This document shows positions 26,247 to 35,254 of a DNA stretch of 64,000 bases, piece by piece; position 1 is the stretch's first letter; each line of letters opens with the position of its first letter. The notes beneath the pieces are model-generated. The model searched no databases, had not been told where the DNA came from, and saw only the letters and a list, made by a program, of their open reading frames with translations. A program made the translations under genes and the position numbers. The stretch comes from JAPLLS01 sp041309145 (GTDB taxonomy: Bacteria > Omnitrophota > Gorgyraeia > Gygaellales > Profunditerraquicolaceae): the NCBI GenBank assembly GCA_041309145.1, contig JBFZAG010000079.1:1-64000 (forward strand). The letters are read 5' to 3'.

Positions 26247-28005
26247 AGTGCGTATTTTGCCGCCGGAAATAGTTTCCAAGATCGCCGCCGGAGAAGTGGT
26301 GGAAAGGCCGTCTTCGGTCTTAAAAGAACTTCTGGAAAATTCCCTGGATGCCGGGGCTTCTTCTGTCGAAGTGCTCTTAAAAGGAGCCGGGAAGAATTTG
26401 ATCGAGATCAAGGACAATGGGCAAGGTATCAGCAAAGAAGATATCGAGAATATTTTTATTCGCCACGCTACCAGCAAGATCTCAACGATAGACGATCTTT
26501 ATAATATCTCCAGCTTGGGTTTCCGGGGAGAGGCTCTTTACAGTATCGCCGCCGTTTCCGATGTGACTTTGCGCAGTAAAACCCCGGACCAGGATTGCGG
26601 TTGGGAGATTCATCTGCGGGGCAACGAAAAAAACGCTTCCAAACCGACAGGGATGCGCGTTGGCACAGAGATCCAGGTCCAGGAACTTTTCTTTAATACC
26701 CCGGCCCGCAAGAAATTTTTGAAATCAAATTCTTCCGAACTTAACCACTGCCTGGATATTTTCATTCCTTACACCCTCCTGCATCCGGACAAGCGCTTTG
26801 TTCTGACCTCAGAAAGCCGCAAGCTTATCGACCTCTCGCCTACCGGAGAACAACTTTCCCGGATCGGAGAAGCCCTTAACCTGAACAAAAAAGATTTCCT
26901 GGAAGATACCCGCGAATTTCCGGAGTTTAACGCTAAAATTCAACTGGTATTAGGAGACATCAATATCCAGCGCACCCATAAAGACCTGCAGTTTATTTTT
27001 ATTAACGGCAGGCCGGTCATTGAGCGGGCCATCAGCTTTCACATGAACGAGATCTTCCGCCTGATATTCTCCCCCGGCGTATATCCGTTTTTTTGCGTAT
27101 TCATCACCATGCCCGCGGACCAGCTGGATGTTAACGTCCACCCGGCTAAACGCGAGGTCAAGATCAAGGATGAATTCCGGCTTTTAGGGGTCCTCCGCCA
27201 GTTCACCGAGCATCTTTTAATGACTAAAAGCAAGCCCCTCCAGGCTGAAAGCCCGCTCTTTTGCAAACCCGAAAACCTTAACCAGCAGTCATCCGGATGG
27301 CAGGCTCCGGCAAGCCCCTCTGCTCCTGGCTATCCGGATCAAGTCCGCGAAAAAAACTTTGACCGGCAAACCAGCTTATCCTTAAATGAAAATATCCTCT
27401 TGTTCAAGACAGACGACATCTTTGCCCGGAAAAAATCAGACCTCAAGGAAAGACTGAAACAATCCCGCTATTTGGGCAATCTGTTAAAAAAATACCTTTT
27501 ATTCGAGACCGGGGATTCTTTACTGGTCATCGATCAGCACGCCGCCCAGGAGCGCATCACTTTTGAGAAATTAAAGACTCAGATCGAAAAATCCGATGTT
27601 GAGGTTGCGCAATTGCTGGCTCCGGTTTTGATCAAACTATCGCCTCAGGAGAAGGTTTTTTGGGAAGAAAACAAAGAAGTGTTAGAAAAAGCGGGATTTT
27701 CGACAAGCCTGTTTGACCGCCAAACTCTGGCCTTGCATTCGCATCCCCAGTTGATTTCTCAGCCGGAAAACAGCGTGCGCAATTTATTATCGGGAGAGAA
27801 TATTCCCCGGCTCGATCCGGGAACCTTGGCCAGGATGGCTTGCCGCTCTTCGGTTATGGCCGGCTTTGCCATGAATAAAGAGCAAGCTGAGTTCCAGCGC
27901 CAGGCCCTGATCCAGTGCCTTGACCCCTTTACCTGCCCGCACGGCCGGCCGACAGTGATCGAAATCCTCGAAGAAACCCTGCAAAAACAGTTCCTGCGGA
28001 AATAA
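26239..28005 (+). CDS. mutL: DNA mismatch repair protein MutL
   Basis: A 588-residue MutL. The N-terminal GHKL ATPase has ELLENSLDAGA, DNGQGI and GFRGEAL boxes. The C-terminal part contains DQHAAQERITFE (about residue 431), the metal-binding motif of MutL proteins with endonuclease activity, which fits a genome without MutH-directed nicking. It overlaps the mutS end by eight bases, so the pair is translated together. The gene ends in the REP-derived inverted repeat that separates it from the convergent beta-propeller gene. Confidence 0.96.
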   Translation: MNKVRILPPEIVSKIAAGEVVERPSSVLKELLENSLDAGASSVEVLLKGAGKNLIEIKDNGQGISKEDIENIFIRHATSKISTIDDLYNISSLGFRGEALYSIAAVSDVTLRSKTPDQDCGWEIHLRGNEKNASKPTGMRVGTEIQVQELFFNTPARKKFLKSNSSELNHCLDIFIPYTLLHPDKRFVLTSESRKLIDLSPTGEQLSRIGEALNLNKKDFLEDTREFPEFNAKIQLVLGDINIQRTHKDLQFIFINGRPVIERAISFHMNEIFRLIFSPGVYPFFCVFITMPADQLDVNVHPAKREVKIKDEFRLLGVLRQFTEHLLMTKSKPLQAESPLFCKPENLNQQSSGWQAPASPSAPGYPDQVREKNFDRQTSLSLNENILLFKTDDIFARKKSDLKERLKQSRYLGNLLKKYLLFETGDSLLVIDQHAAQERITFEKLKTQIEKSDVEVAQLLAPVLIKLSPQEKVFWEENKEVLEKAGFSTSLFDRQTLALHSHPQLISQPENSVRNLLSGENIPRLDPGTLARMACRSSVMAGFAMNKEQAEFQRQALIQCLDPFTCPHGRPTVIEILEETLQKQFLRK

Positions 28006-28028
28006 AGGGGACAGGTCCAATTATTTTA
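28001..28028. repeat. Half copy of the GGGGACAGGTCC palindrome after mutL
   Basis: The sequence at the mutL stop matches the left arm of the perfect palindrome at 35191-35249 (AATAAAGGGGACAGGTCC and an A/T tail). The right arm is missing, so it is a partial copy next to a full palindrome of the sister family. Confidence 0.6.
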
Positions 28029-28097
28029 AAAATGGGGACGGTTCTCCTTTTTTCTCTCAGGTTATTCAGTTAAAAAATGAGAACCGTCCCCATTTTT
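28028..28097. terminator. REP-derived bidirectional terminator between mutL and the propeller gene
   Basis: A 19-bp perfect inverted repeat (AAAAATGGGGACGGTTCTC at 28028-28046 and its complement at 28079-28097) with a 32-base loop. The plus strand continues as TATTTTATC and the minus strand as AAAATAATT, so each convergent gene is followed by a stem and a T-rich run. The arms match the ends of the RAYT element. Confidence 0.65.
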
Positions 28098-30570
28098 ATT
28101 TTATCTTGGTTATCTTGAATACTGCCTGGCCTTCCGGGTCGGCGACATAGAGATTGCCTTCCGGGTCCAAAGCCAGGGATTCCGGCCCGACCAGACCGTC
28201 CCTCCAATCAGCGATAACGATCTTCTCGCCGCTTACTTGTTTGAATTGATAAATTTCGGCAGCCTCATCGGAACTCACGTAGATACTTCCGTCCTTATCG
28301 ATGGCTATGCCTTCCGGACCGGGAAGTCCGCGTTTCGTCTCTATCAACTTTGCTTTAAAACCGTCGGCCTGATCGATGCTGATTTTGGAAAGACTTTTTT
28401 CCCCGTCTTCCGTCAGATAAAAATATCCCTGATGATAAACAATTTTTCTCGGCTCGAAATACTCGATCCCTTCCACAGTTCTGGCCTTTCCGTTATCCAG
28501 AACCAAGATTTTGTGTTTCTGTTCATCGGCGATATAAATCCTGCCCTGTTCATCAAGGGTTATGCCTTCGGGCGAAAACACTCCATCTTTTCTTGAAGCC
28601 AAAACTTCAACAGCGAAAGAGGCCCCCACGCGGTAAATATTGCCTGTGTCGCCGGTAGCAAAAAGCTCGCCGTTTTTACTGACAACCATCTCCCGGAATG
28701 CGGCGAGGTCTCTCCGGCACGCCCGGCTTAGTCTATTCCCCTCATATTTGAATATATTCTCAAAAGTCGAAATGTATAATAACCCTTTTCCAGCGTCAAA
28801 AGCCACTCCCATAGGCATGAATAATCCGTCGTCCAGGCCGCTTAGTTTCTGGATCCGATAGATTCCTTCTGCCGCTTCGCTCTTTTTCCTGTCCGGGGGC
28901 AGGAAATTCACCTCATAAATAACCGCTTTTTTTATCCCCGCGGAATGAACATAAACTTTTCCGGTTTTAGATACTGCGATACCGCCTAAATGTCTCAGGG
29001 TCGACTGGTTGATCTTGACCGCGCCTTCAAGTTTTCCTTCCGGATTAAATTTATAGACCGTGCTGCTCTCTTCATCTGCCACATAGACAAATCCTCCGGA
29101 ATCAATTGTTATAGCCCCCGGGCCGATCAATCCGGATTGATTGTCCGCAAAAACGCTTACCTTTCCCTGAGGCGATATTTTCAGGATCCGGTCATCCCAC
29201 TCCGGAGCCACATAAATAAAATCTTTTGAATCAATTTCGATGTCCTCCAGACAGCGCAATCCGTCTTTCTGGGTGATAAATTCTGAGACTGCTCCCTGAG
29301 GAGTGATCTTAAAGATAATCTTTGCTTTTTCATCTCCGATAAAGGCATTCCCGGATCTATCGAAAACCAGGGCCTGTGGCTCTTGAAGCCCTATTTTGCC
29401 GTCCGCGTAGACTGAAATGGCATTATTTTTCTTATTTATCTTGAAAACCTTGCCGGCTGAATCATCGGAAATATAACAATTACCGAAGGCATCCCAAGTT
29501 ATCCCTTCGGGGTCCTGCAGCCCCTTTTCATAATCCATTACAATTTCCCGGGAGGAAGAATCTTTGTTTATCCTGACAATGCTCCGGCCTTCTCCGCAAT
29601 ACAGATTATCGTCCTTATCGAACTTCAGGACGTCGGATGAATTATTCCCCAGGGCATAAACAAACCGGTAGCCCTTAGAAACTTTTTTCGGAGCTATCCT
29701 GATAATCCTGGTGTTGGCAGGGTATGTCCCGGTGAGCAGGCAAATCGAGCCGTCTTTGCCGATTATCGGCCTTGAATGCGCTTTATGGTAGGAACTTAAA
29801 ATGGCGATACTCCTGAATTCTCCGTAGCGGGTCATCACAAAAATCTCTTTCCCGCCTTTATCCAGGAGATAAATTTGGGAGCCGTTACCGCTGACGGCGA
29901 TACTGCCGAGATCCTTGTTTTTCGGGATATCGTAGCTGATTTTGTAATTTTCCCCTTCCCGGCCCGAAACATAGATTTTCCCTGAGCCGGCCAGAATATA
30001 CATGTTGTTTTCCCGGTCAAAACAGATGTCCCGGACAGGAAAATCAAATTTCCGCTGTTTAAGAACTCCGCGCTTGCTTAAATAATATACTTTGCCGGAG
30101 AGTTCTTCTGTTATGTAGATCGTATCCTTAAAGTCTATCGCCAAACGGCCCGGCTTTAAAACAGCGCTGATTTTGGCCAGAGACAACTTCTTGCCGTCAT
30201 TGTTCATCTTAAAAACCTCGGTTCCATCTAATCCGATGATGCTGCCTTGAGAGCTAAGAGCGACATCAATTATTCCCTCCGGCAAGACGGGTCCCGAGCC
30301 GAAAGAAAGAAGCTTTCCCGGTTCCGGCCATAAAAATGCCCGCTTATCCTGATTCACGATGCAAAGCCCGCCTTCGGTATCAGCCGCGATTAAAGCCGGA
30401 TGCCCCAACTGTTTATTCCTGTAAAATAAATTCTCAACAATATAGCCGTCAACGGCTAAAACATTATTATACATTTCGATCATTTCCTTATGCTCGGCCG
30501 GGAATCCCTGGCTCAAACAATCCGCCGCCGTCAAAAACAAGAAAAGAATCGCAAAAAATATCTTGAGCAT
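28096..30570 (-). CDS. Secreted NHL/SMP-30-type beta-propeller protein
   Basis: 824 residues with an N-terminal signal peptide (hydrophobic, ending about LSQG near residue 22). The rest is made of repeated blades such as GLQDPEGITWDAFGNCYISDD and GLVGPESLALDPEGNLYVADP-like segments, typical of NHL repeats; I estimate two propellers. Such proteins bind partners or small molecules, or act as lactonases; no catalytic residue could be assigned here. The ATG follows the kinase-like gene's TAA by one base (TAATATG), so the two secreted proteins are translated from one message and probably work together. The stop lies at the edge of the terminator shared with mutL. Confidence 0.85.
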   Translation of the reverse strand: MLKIFFAILFLFLTAADCLSQGFPAEHKEMIEMYNNVLAVDGYIVENLFYRNKQLGHPALIAADTEGGLCIVNQDKRAFLWPEPGKLLSFGSGPVLPEGIIDVALSSQGSIIGLDGTEVFKMNNDGKKLSLAKISAVLKPGRLAIDFKDTIYITEELSGKVYYLSKRGVLKQRKFDFPVRDICFDRENNMYILAGSGKIYVSGREGENYKISYDIPKNKDLGSIAVSGNGSQIYLLDKGGKEIFVMTRYGEFRSIAILSSYHKAHSRPIIGKDGSICLLTGTYPANTRIIRIAPKKVSKGYRFVYALGNNSSDVLKFDKDDNLYCGEGRSIVRINKDSSSREIVMDYEKGLQDPEGITWDAFGNCYISDDSAGKVFKINKKNNAISVYADGKIGLQEPQALVFDRSGNAFIGDEKAKIIFKITPQGAVSEFITQKDGLRCLEDIEIDSKDFIYVAPEWDDRILKISPQGKVSVFADNQSGLIGPGAITIDSGGFVYVADEESSTVYKFNPEGKLEGAVKINQSTLRHLGGIAVSKTGKVYVHSAGIKKAVIYEVNFLPPDRKKSEAAEGIYRIQKLSGLDDGLFMPMGVAFDAGKGLLYISTFENIFKYEGNRLSRACRRDLAAFREMVVSKNGELFATGDTGNIYRVGASFAVEVLASRKDGVFSPEGITLDEQGRIYIADEQKHKILVLDNGKARTVEGIEYFEPRKIVYHQGYFYLTEDGEKSLSKISIDQADGFKAKLIETKRGLPGPEGIAIDKDGSIYVSSDEAAEIYQFKQVSGEKIVIADWRDGLVGPESLALDPEGNLYVADPEGQAVFKITKIK

Positions 30571-30571
30571 A

Positions 30572-31966
30572 TTATTTTACCTTTCTTTTACTCGGCTCAA
30601 AGACCGGATCGATCAATTTATTGATCTGGTTGATCTGATAAGTCGTGCCTTTCCCGGACTGAATCTTGCGGATTTCTTGCGCGTACAAGTCGATAGCTTT
30701 CCTCTCCCCGGGTTGAGCTCTGGAGCTAAGCCTTCTCAGGGTTTTTAAAGCTGCGCCGCATTCCTTTTCCAAATCGCCGTTTTTATACCAGCAAACCTCG
30801 TAAATCCGATGGATCACCCGGAAACCCTCTAAAGAGGCTATTGCGGATATTCGAACGGGACGGTCCGAAGGGCCGCTGCTGATCCGGCTGCTCTCTTTTA
30901 AAGCTGCCGTTAATTTGTTTTCTAAATTTGCGATAGCCTGTTTTAAATTTTCCCCGGCTTCGAGTGTTTCCGGAAAATCAGCTTCAGCTCCGCGCTGAGC
31001 CGCTAAATCAAGATACAATTTCCTGAAACCTTCGGAAGTTTTGCGCTTGTTTAAAAATAAAGAATCTCTCCAGGATCCAGTTTTTTCCCTCAGCGCTCCA
31101 GTTTCGCTTCCCGGCCGGCTGTTTTCGCCCGGTCCGGTCAGATCCCGAATCACTTCTTCAAGCCGGGACTCGGGAAAATCGGCAATAAATCTGACAAAAG
31201 AGTAGGCGCGTTTTAAATCCAGGTCGATTTCCTTTTTCCGATAAGCCTCTTCTACCCGGCAGTAATAATTGGAATCTGCCGAGCTCTTAAGATTTCTATC
31301 GATCGCGACCATCCGCCCGTAATCCAGAACGCTGGCCTCAGGGTCCAAGCACGCGCAATCCTGGTCAATGCGCATTAATTTCTTTGCCAGGCCTTCTTTT
31401 CCGGAATTAAAAATTAAGAAATTTGAGTAATTGGGATCGTGATCCCTCAACAGCCAGTCAACCACCTGTGCTTTCATAAGATATTCCAGCCCGCTAGCGG
31501 AGATATTGGACGGCGCGTAAGAAGAAAGCGTAAACGCTCCGGGAATAAATTCCTGCAAAGTGCCGGAAGCTGATTTCCCGTTTAAAATTAGCCGGGCATT
31601 GTGGATTTCCGGAGCGTCAAGACCGAATAAAGCGTAGAGCCTCTGGGCAATAATCCTATTGGCGCCTTTTTCTTTGAATACCCATTTTCTTCCTAAATTA
31701 TCTTCTAAAATCAGCTTGAAAGTGGACCCTTCTTTTACAACTTGATCGCTAGACAGCTTAAAATCAAGCTTGTTGAACAATTCTTCCTGCAGCTGAAAAT
31801 AGCGCTTATGAATATTTACCAGGTTAGAGTAACTGTTCGTATTATCGCTGATTGGATCGGAGAAAACCGGGAGAGACTGGAAAAAGAATAAACAGATGAA
31901 GAAAAGAACAATAGCAGTTGTTCTCTGCAGCTTATGGAAATTTCTCAAATTTATACTTTTGGCCAA
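30572..31966 (-). CDS. Secreted protein with PI3K/HipA/FAM20-like kinase fold
   Basis: 464 residues; a signal peptide ends near residue 36 (LPVFSDP). Residues about 75-240 resemble the atypical kinase superfamily: an N-lobe lysine in RKWVFKEKG (K98), an LQEFIPGAF hinge-like segment, a catalytic-loop-like HDPNYSNFLI (D177, N182) and a metal-site-like RIDQD (D201). The C-terminal 200 residues are helical and not recognised. A kinase outside the cytoplasm would be notable; activity is inference. The start is a TTG (no ATG fits before the signal peptide), so the exact N terminus is uncertain. It lies 25 bases after the GAF-ANTAR gene and is coupled to the beta-propeller gene downstream. Confidence 0.65.
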   Translation of the reverse strand: MAKSINLRNFHKLQRTTAIVLFFICLFFFQSLPVFSDPISDNTNSYSNLVNIHKRYFQLQEELFNKLDFKLSSDQVVKEGSTFKLILEDNLGRKWVFKEKGANRIIAQRLYALFGLDAPEIHNARLILNGKSASGTLQEFIPGAFTLSSYAPSNISASGLEYLMKAQVVDWLLRDHDPNYSNFLIFNSGKEGLAKKLMRIDQDCACLDPEASVLDYGRMVAIDRNLKSSADSNYYCRVEEAYRKKEIDLDLKRAYSFVRFIADFPESRLEEVIRDLTGPGENSRPGSETGALREKTGSWRDSLFLNKRKTSEGFRKLYLDLAAQRGAEADFPETLEAGENLKQAIANLENKLTAALKESSRISSGPSDRPVRISAIASLEGFRVIHRIYEVCWYKNGDLEKECGAALKTLRRLSSRAQPGERKAIDLYAQEIRKIQSGKGTTYQINQINKLIDPVFEPSKRKVK

Positions 31967-31991
31967 GAAAGCGTATTTTTATATATGCGCT

Positions 31992-32732
31992 TCACCCTCG
32001 CGCCTTGTTTTCCTTGAGATCGCGGGCCAGGATTATCGCCTCGGCGATATCGCGCATGGATTTGCGGGAATCCATGCTCTGCTTCTGGATCAGCCGGTAA
32101 GCTTCTTGCGGAGCGATATTAGCTTCCTGGGCCAGGATCTCCTTGGCCCGCTCTACAACCTTGCGGGTAAACAGCGCTTCTTCGGCGCTGTTCGCCCTCA
32201 GAGCGAGCTCGGCATTCTCAATGGCCATAGCCGCCTGGGTGGCCAAAGCGCTTAAAATGCTCAGTTCGGTCCTGGTGAATTCGTGTTTTTTTGAAGTATA
32301 ACAATTTAATACCCCGATGACCCTTCCTTTTATTGCCAGGGGCACGCTGGCCAAGCTGACCAGCCCTTCTTTGCGGGCGAGATCCTGATTCAAATAGCGC
32401 CTCTCGGACTGCAGATCCAATATCACGATCATCTTGTTATGCTGCGCTACCAATCCGGCGATGCCTTCGCCTATTTTGATGTTCGGCTTTTTATTGTAGG
32501 CTTCGGAGACCGATTGGGTGGCCCGGATCACCAGCTCTTTTTTCGACTCGTCCAGGACCATGAGAGATGATATCTTGGAATTCATCACTTCCGCGGTAAC
32601 GCTGACGATCAGCCGCAAAAGCTCATCCAGATACATGCCGGAAGCGATAAGATTGGCGACTTTTGAGAGAGCCTCGATCTGTTTCAGGTATATCTGATAG
32701 CCGACTTCAGTCCTTTTTTTCGGATTAACCAT
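31992..32732 (-). CDS. GAF-ANTAR regulator (RNA-binding antiterminator)
   Basis: 246 residues. A GAF sensory domain spans about 25-175 and an ANTAR domain about 185-245 (motif AKEILAQEANIAPQEAYRLI). ANTAR domains bind paired hexanucleotide hairpins in leader RNAs and prevent termination. The ATG lies two bases after the aminotransferase stop, so it is cotranscribed with the lrp and aminotransferase genes. The ligand of the GAF domain cannot be predicted. Target leaders with terminator hairpins would be expected; the giant gene's leader is one speculative candidate. Confidence 0.9.
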   Translation of the reverse strand: MVNPKKRTEVGYQIYLKQIEALSKVANLIASGMYLDELLRLIVSVTAEVMNSKISSLMVLDESKKELVIRATQSVSEAYNKKPNIKIGEGIAGLVAQHNKMIVILDLQSERRYLNQDLARKEGLVSLASVPLAIKGRVIGVLNCYTSKKHEFTRTELSILSALATQAAMAIENAELALRANSAEEALFTRKVVERAKEILAQEANIAPQEAYRLIQKQSMDSRKSMRDIAEAIILARDLKENKARG

Positions 32733-32734
32733 AT

Positions 32735-33898
32735 CTAAGCTTTCTTATGCCGTTTCAGAAAAGCGTCTATCCGCCGTAAAGCTTCCTTGAGATTATCAAA
32801 ACTTGACGCGTAACAGATCCGGACGTAATCGTTGAGCTCATCCCCGAACGCGGTCCCCGGAACCACCGCTACTTTTTCCTCGATCAGCAGTTTTTTCGCG
32901 AACTCCAGGCAATTCATCCCGCTGCTCTTGATCGAAGGAAAGGCGTAAAAAGCCCCCTGAGGCATATGGCATTTCAAGCCGATCCGGTTGAGCTCTTTGA
33001 CCACGAATTCTCTTCTCCGGCGGTATTCGCGCTTCATTTCCTCGACCGCGGTCCTGCCGGTATGCAGCGCTTCGCAGGCCGCCATCTGGCTGGTAATCGG
33101 CACGCACATGATCGTATACTGATGGATCTTGGTCATGGCGTCGATAATATCCTTCGGCCCGCAGGCATAACCCACCCGCCATCCGCACATGGCATAGCTT
33201 TTGGAGAAACCGTTGAGATATAAAGTATGGTCTTTCGTTCCTTTTAAACAAGGATACGGAGTATGTTCGAACTCATAAGTCAGATCGCAGTAGATCTCGT
33301 CGGAGATCACCAGGATCTTGTGCTTTAAGAATACTTTCTTCAGAGCCTCGAGCTCTTTGCGGGTATAAGATACTCCGCTGGGATTGCAGGGGTAATTAAA
33401 GATGATCCCTTTGGTCTGGGAGTCAATATGGCTTTCCAGGTTTTTAGGCGTGAGCTTGAAATTATCCTTGCGGGTATCGATAGACACCGCTATTCCGCCG
33501 GCCAGCTCGGTCATCGGCCCGTAAGAAACATAGCCCGGAGAAGGAACAAGGATCTTGTCCCCGGGATCCAGGATCGCCCGCAAAGCCAGGTCCACTCCCT
33601 CGCTGACCCCGACAGTGATCAGCATTTCATTTTCGAAAGAATAATTTAAATTATAATTTTTCTTAAGATAATGGCTGATCTCCTGGCGCAGCTTGACCAG
33701 GCCTTTATTGGAAGTATAGGAAGTAAAACCCTGCTCCAGGGAGCTAATTCCCGCCTCGCGGATCTCCCAGGGGGTGACAAAATCCGGCTCGCCCACGCCC
33801 AGGGAAATCACCCCCTTCATTCCCAGGACCAGGTCAAAGAAAGCCCGGATACCCGAAGGTTTCATTATCTCTACTTTTCGTGAAATAAGATTTTTCAT
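32735..33898 (-). CDS. PLP-dependent class I/II aminotransferase (aspartate aminotransferase-like)
   Basis: 387 residues, fold type I aminotransferase of normal length. The PLP lysine is K233 in the motif SKSYAMCGWRVGY, with the usual NPSG and SDEIYCDL motifs earlier. It would transfer amino groups between an amino acid (aspartate, alanine or aromatic) and 2-oxoglutarate; the substrate is not fixed by sequence reading alone. It lies four bases after an Lrp/AsnC regulator gene, a common pairing in which the regulator senses the amino acid. The start lacks a strong ribosome site, which suggests translational coupling. Confidence 0.92.
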   Translation of the reverse strand: MKNLISRKVEIMKPSGIRAFFDLVLGMKGVISLGVGEPDFVTPWEIREAGISSLEQGFTSYTSNKGLVKLRQEISHYLKKNYNLNYSFENEMLITVGVSEGVDLALRAILDPGDKILVPSPGYVSYGPMTELAGGIAVSIDTRKDNFKLTPKNLESHIDSQTKGIIFNYPCNPSGVSYTRKELEALKKVFLKHKILVISDEIYCDLTYEFEHTPYPCLKGTKDHTLYLNGFSKSYAMCGWRVGYACGPKDIIDAMTKIHQYTIMCVPITSQMAACEALHTGRTAVEEMKREYRRRREFVVKELNRIGLKCHMPQGAFYAFPSIKSSGMNCLEFAKKLLIEEKVAVVPGTAFGDELNDYVRICYASSFDNLKEALRRIDAFLKRHKKA

Positions 33899-33902
33899 TT
33901 TG

Positions 33903-34388
33903 TTAATAGGAGATCGCTATACGCTTATCCTCATCCTTTTGCTTGAGCATTATCCCGTCTTCCTTGTATTTCTTCAAAAGAAAATGGGTCACCACGCCCC
34001 GGACATGCTCCATCGGCGAAAGCTTCTCGGATACGAACCTGGCCACGGTATGCAGGTCACGCCCCCGGACAAAAACCAGAAGGTCATAGGTCCCGGACAC
34101 CAAAAAACAGCCGGAAACCTCGGGAAAAGAATAGATCCTCTCGGCGATCTTGTCAAAACCCAGGTCTTTCTGGGGCACCAGGTTGACCTCGATGATCGCC
34201 CGGACCTCGGCGTTCTTGTCCTTGACCAGTTCGCGGTTGATCACCGCTTTATAGGCGATGATGATCCCGTCTTTTTCGTATTGGGCGACTTTTTTCCGGA
34301 CTTCCGCGGGTTTTTTCTTGAGCATCTTGGCCATCTCTTCGACGGAAATCCGGGCGTCTTTTTCCAGTATCTCTAATATTTCGTCCAT
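33903..34388 (-). CDS. Lrp/AsnC-family transcriptional regulator
   Basis: 161 residues: an N-terminal winged helix-turn-helix (about 10-60) and a C-terminal RAM ligand-binding domain (about 75-150, including VSGTYDLLVFVRG). These regulators form octamers and respond to amino acids. A GGAGGAG ribosome site supports the start. It is the first gene of a unit with the aminotransferase and GAF-ANTAR genes, so it may control the aminotransferase. Confidence 0.92.
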   Translation of the reverse strand: MDEILEILEKDARISVEEMAKMLKKKPAEVRKKVAQYEKDGIIIAYKAVINRELVKDKNAEVRAIIEVNLVPQKDLGFDKIAERIYSFPEVSGCFLVSGTYDLLVFVRGRDLHTVARFVSEKLSPMEHVRGVVTHFLLKKYKEDGIMLKQKDEDKRIAISY

Positions 34389-34428
34389 CTTCTCCTCCGG
34401 GATAAGATCAATTGCCTTGTACGCATCG

Positions 34429-35145
34429 TTATATTTTATAGGTCGCCGGCTTGCATCTTTTATGTTCCGATGATCTGACCAGTTCTTTTGCCCGTTTTAC
34501 TTTGGCCGCGGGTAAAACCTGTTTTCTTTTCTTCTCCAGGCGGCTTAAAATATCATCCAGATCCGGATAAGTTATGCACATTTCGCCTTCGTCGGTCTGG
34601 CCCGGCCATAGTCCGGCTGTAGGCGCCTTATCGATGATCGGCTGAGGGATCTTTAATTCCTGAGCCAGTTTGCGCACCTGGGTTTTAAATAAATCTCCGA
34701 TCGGCAGAATATCGCTGGCTCCGTCCCCGAATTTAGTGAAATACCCGGCCATTATTTCCGATTTATTGCTCGTCCCGCAAACCAGGTACCCGTATTTGCG
34801 GGCAAAATAGTAAAGAACGATCATTCTCAGCCTCGGCCGCAGATTAGCCTGGGTCATCCGGTCAGCCGCGGGCAAAAGCTTGATCAAATTATCGTAAACC
34901 CCGGTTATGTCAACGACCCTGGTATTGATCTTGAATTTCCGGGAGAATAATCTGGCGTCATCGCCATCCCGCTTCTGGCTGTGGCAAGGCATTAATAAAC
35001 CCAGGACATTTTTAGCTCCTAAGGCTTCTTTAGCCAAAGCCGCGGCCACGCAGGAATCCAGCCCTCCGCTCAAACCAAGAACAACTCCCTTGGCTTTAGC
35101 CAGGCTGACCTGCTTTTTTATCCAAAGCACGATTTTCTTACGCAT
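34429..35145 (-). CDS. nadE: NH3-dependent NAD+ synthetase
   Basis: 238 residues, the size of ammonia-dependent NadE. It has the ATP-pyrophosphatase P-loop SGGLDS, the motif NKSEIMAGYFTKFGDG that binds deamido-NAD/ATP, and no glutaminase domain. It makes NAD+ from deamido-NAD+. The ATG at 35145 is preferred; the longer frame to 35184 starts at a TTG that belongs to the -35 box of a promoter. That promoter leaves a leader of only a few bases. Confidence 0.94.
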   Translation of the reverse strand: MRKKIVLWIKKQVSLAKAKGVVLGLSGGLDSCVAAALAKEALGAKNVLGLLMPCHSQKRDGDDARLFSRKFKINTRVVDITGVYDNLIKLLPAADRMTQANLRPRLRMIVLYYFARKYGYLVCGTSNKSEIMAGYFTKFGDGASDILPIGDLFKTQVRKLAQELKIPQPIIDKAPTAGLWPGQTDEGEMCITYPDLDDILSRLEKKRKQVLPAAKVKRAKELVRSSEHKRCKPATYKI

Positions 35146-35155
35146 TATAAACCAG

Positions 35156-35184
35156 ATTATAGCACGGAATAACTCAGCAAACAA
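35156..35184 (-). promoter_or_regulatory. nadE promoter with a very short leader
   Basis: On the minus strand TTGTTT (35179-35184), 17 bases, TATAAT (35156-35161). Transcription should start about three to five bases before the ATG at 35145, so the message is nearly leaderless and has no ribosome site. Confidence 0.6.
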
Positions 35185-35190
35185 GTTCAG

Positions 35191-35249
35191 AAAATAAAGG
35201 GGACAGGTCCATTTATTTTGAAAATAAATGGACCTGTCCCCTTTATTTT
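35191..35249. repeat. Perfect 29-bp palindrome (REP family) between nadE and phoU
   Basis: Two 29-base arms (35191-35219 and 35221-35249) are perfectly complementary around a single G. The core is GGGGACAGGTCC, and the ends are A/T-rich, so transcripts from either strand would form a long hairpin followed by T-rich sequence. It ends six bases before the phoU stop and can act as its terminator. A half copy occurs at 28001-28028. Confidence 0.85.
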
Positions 35250-35254
35250 ACTGG

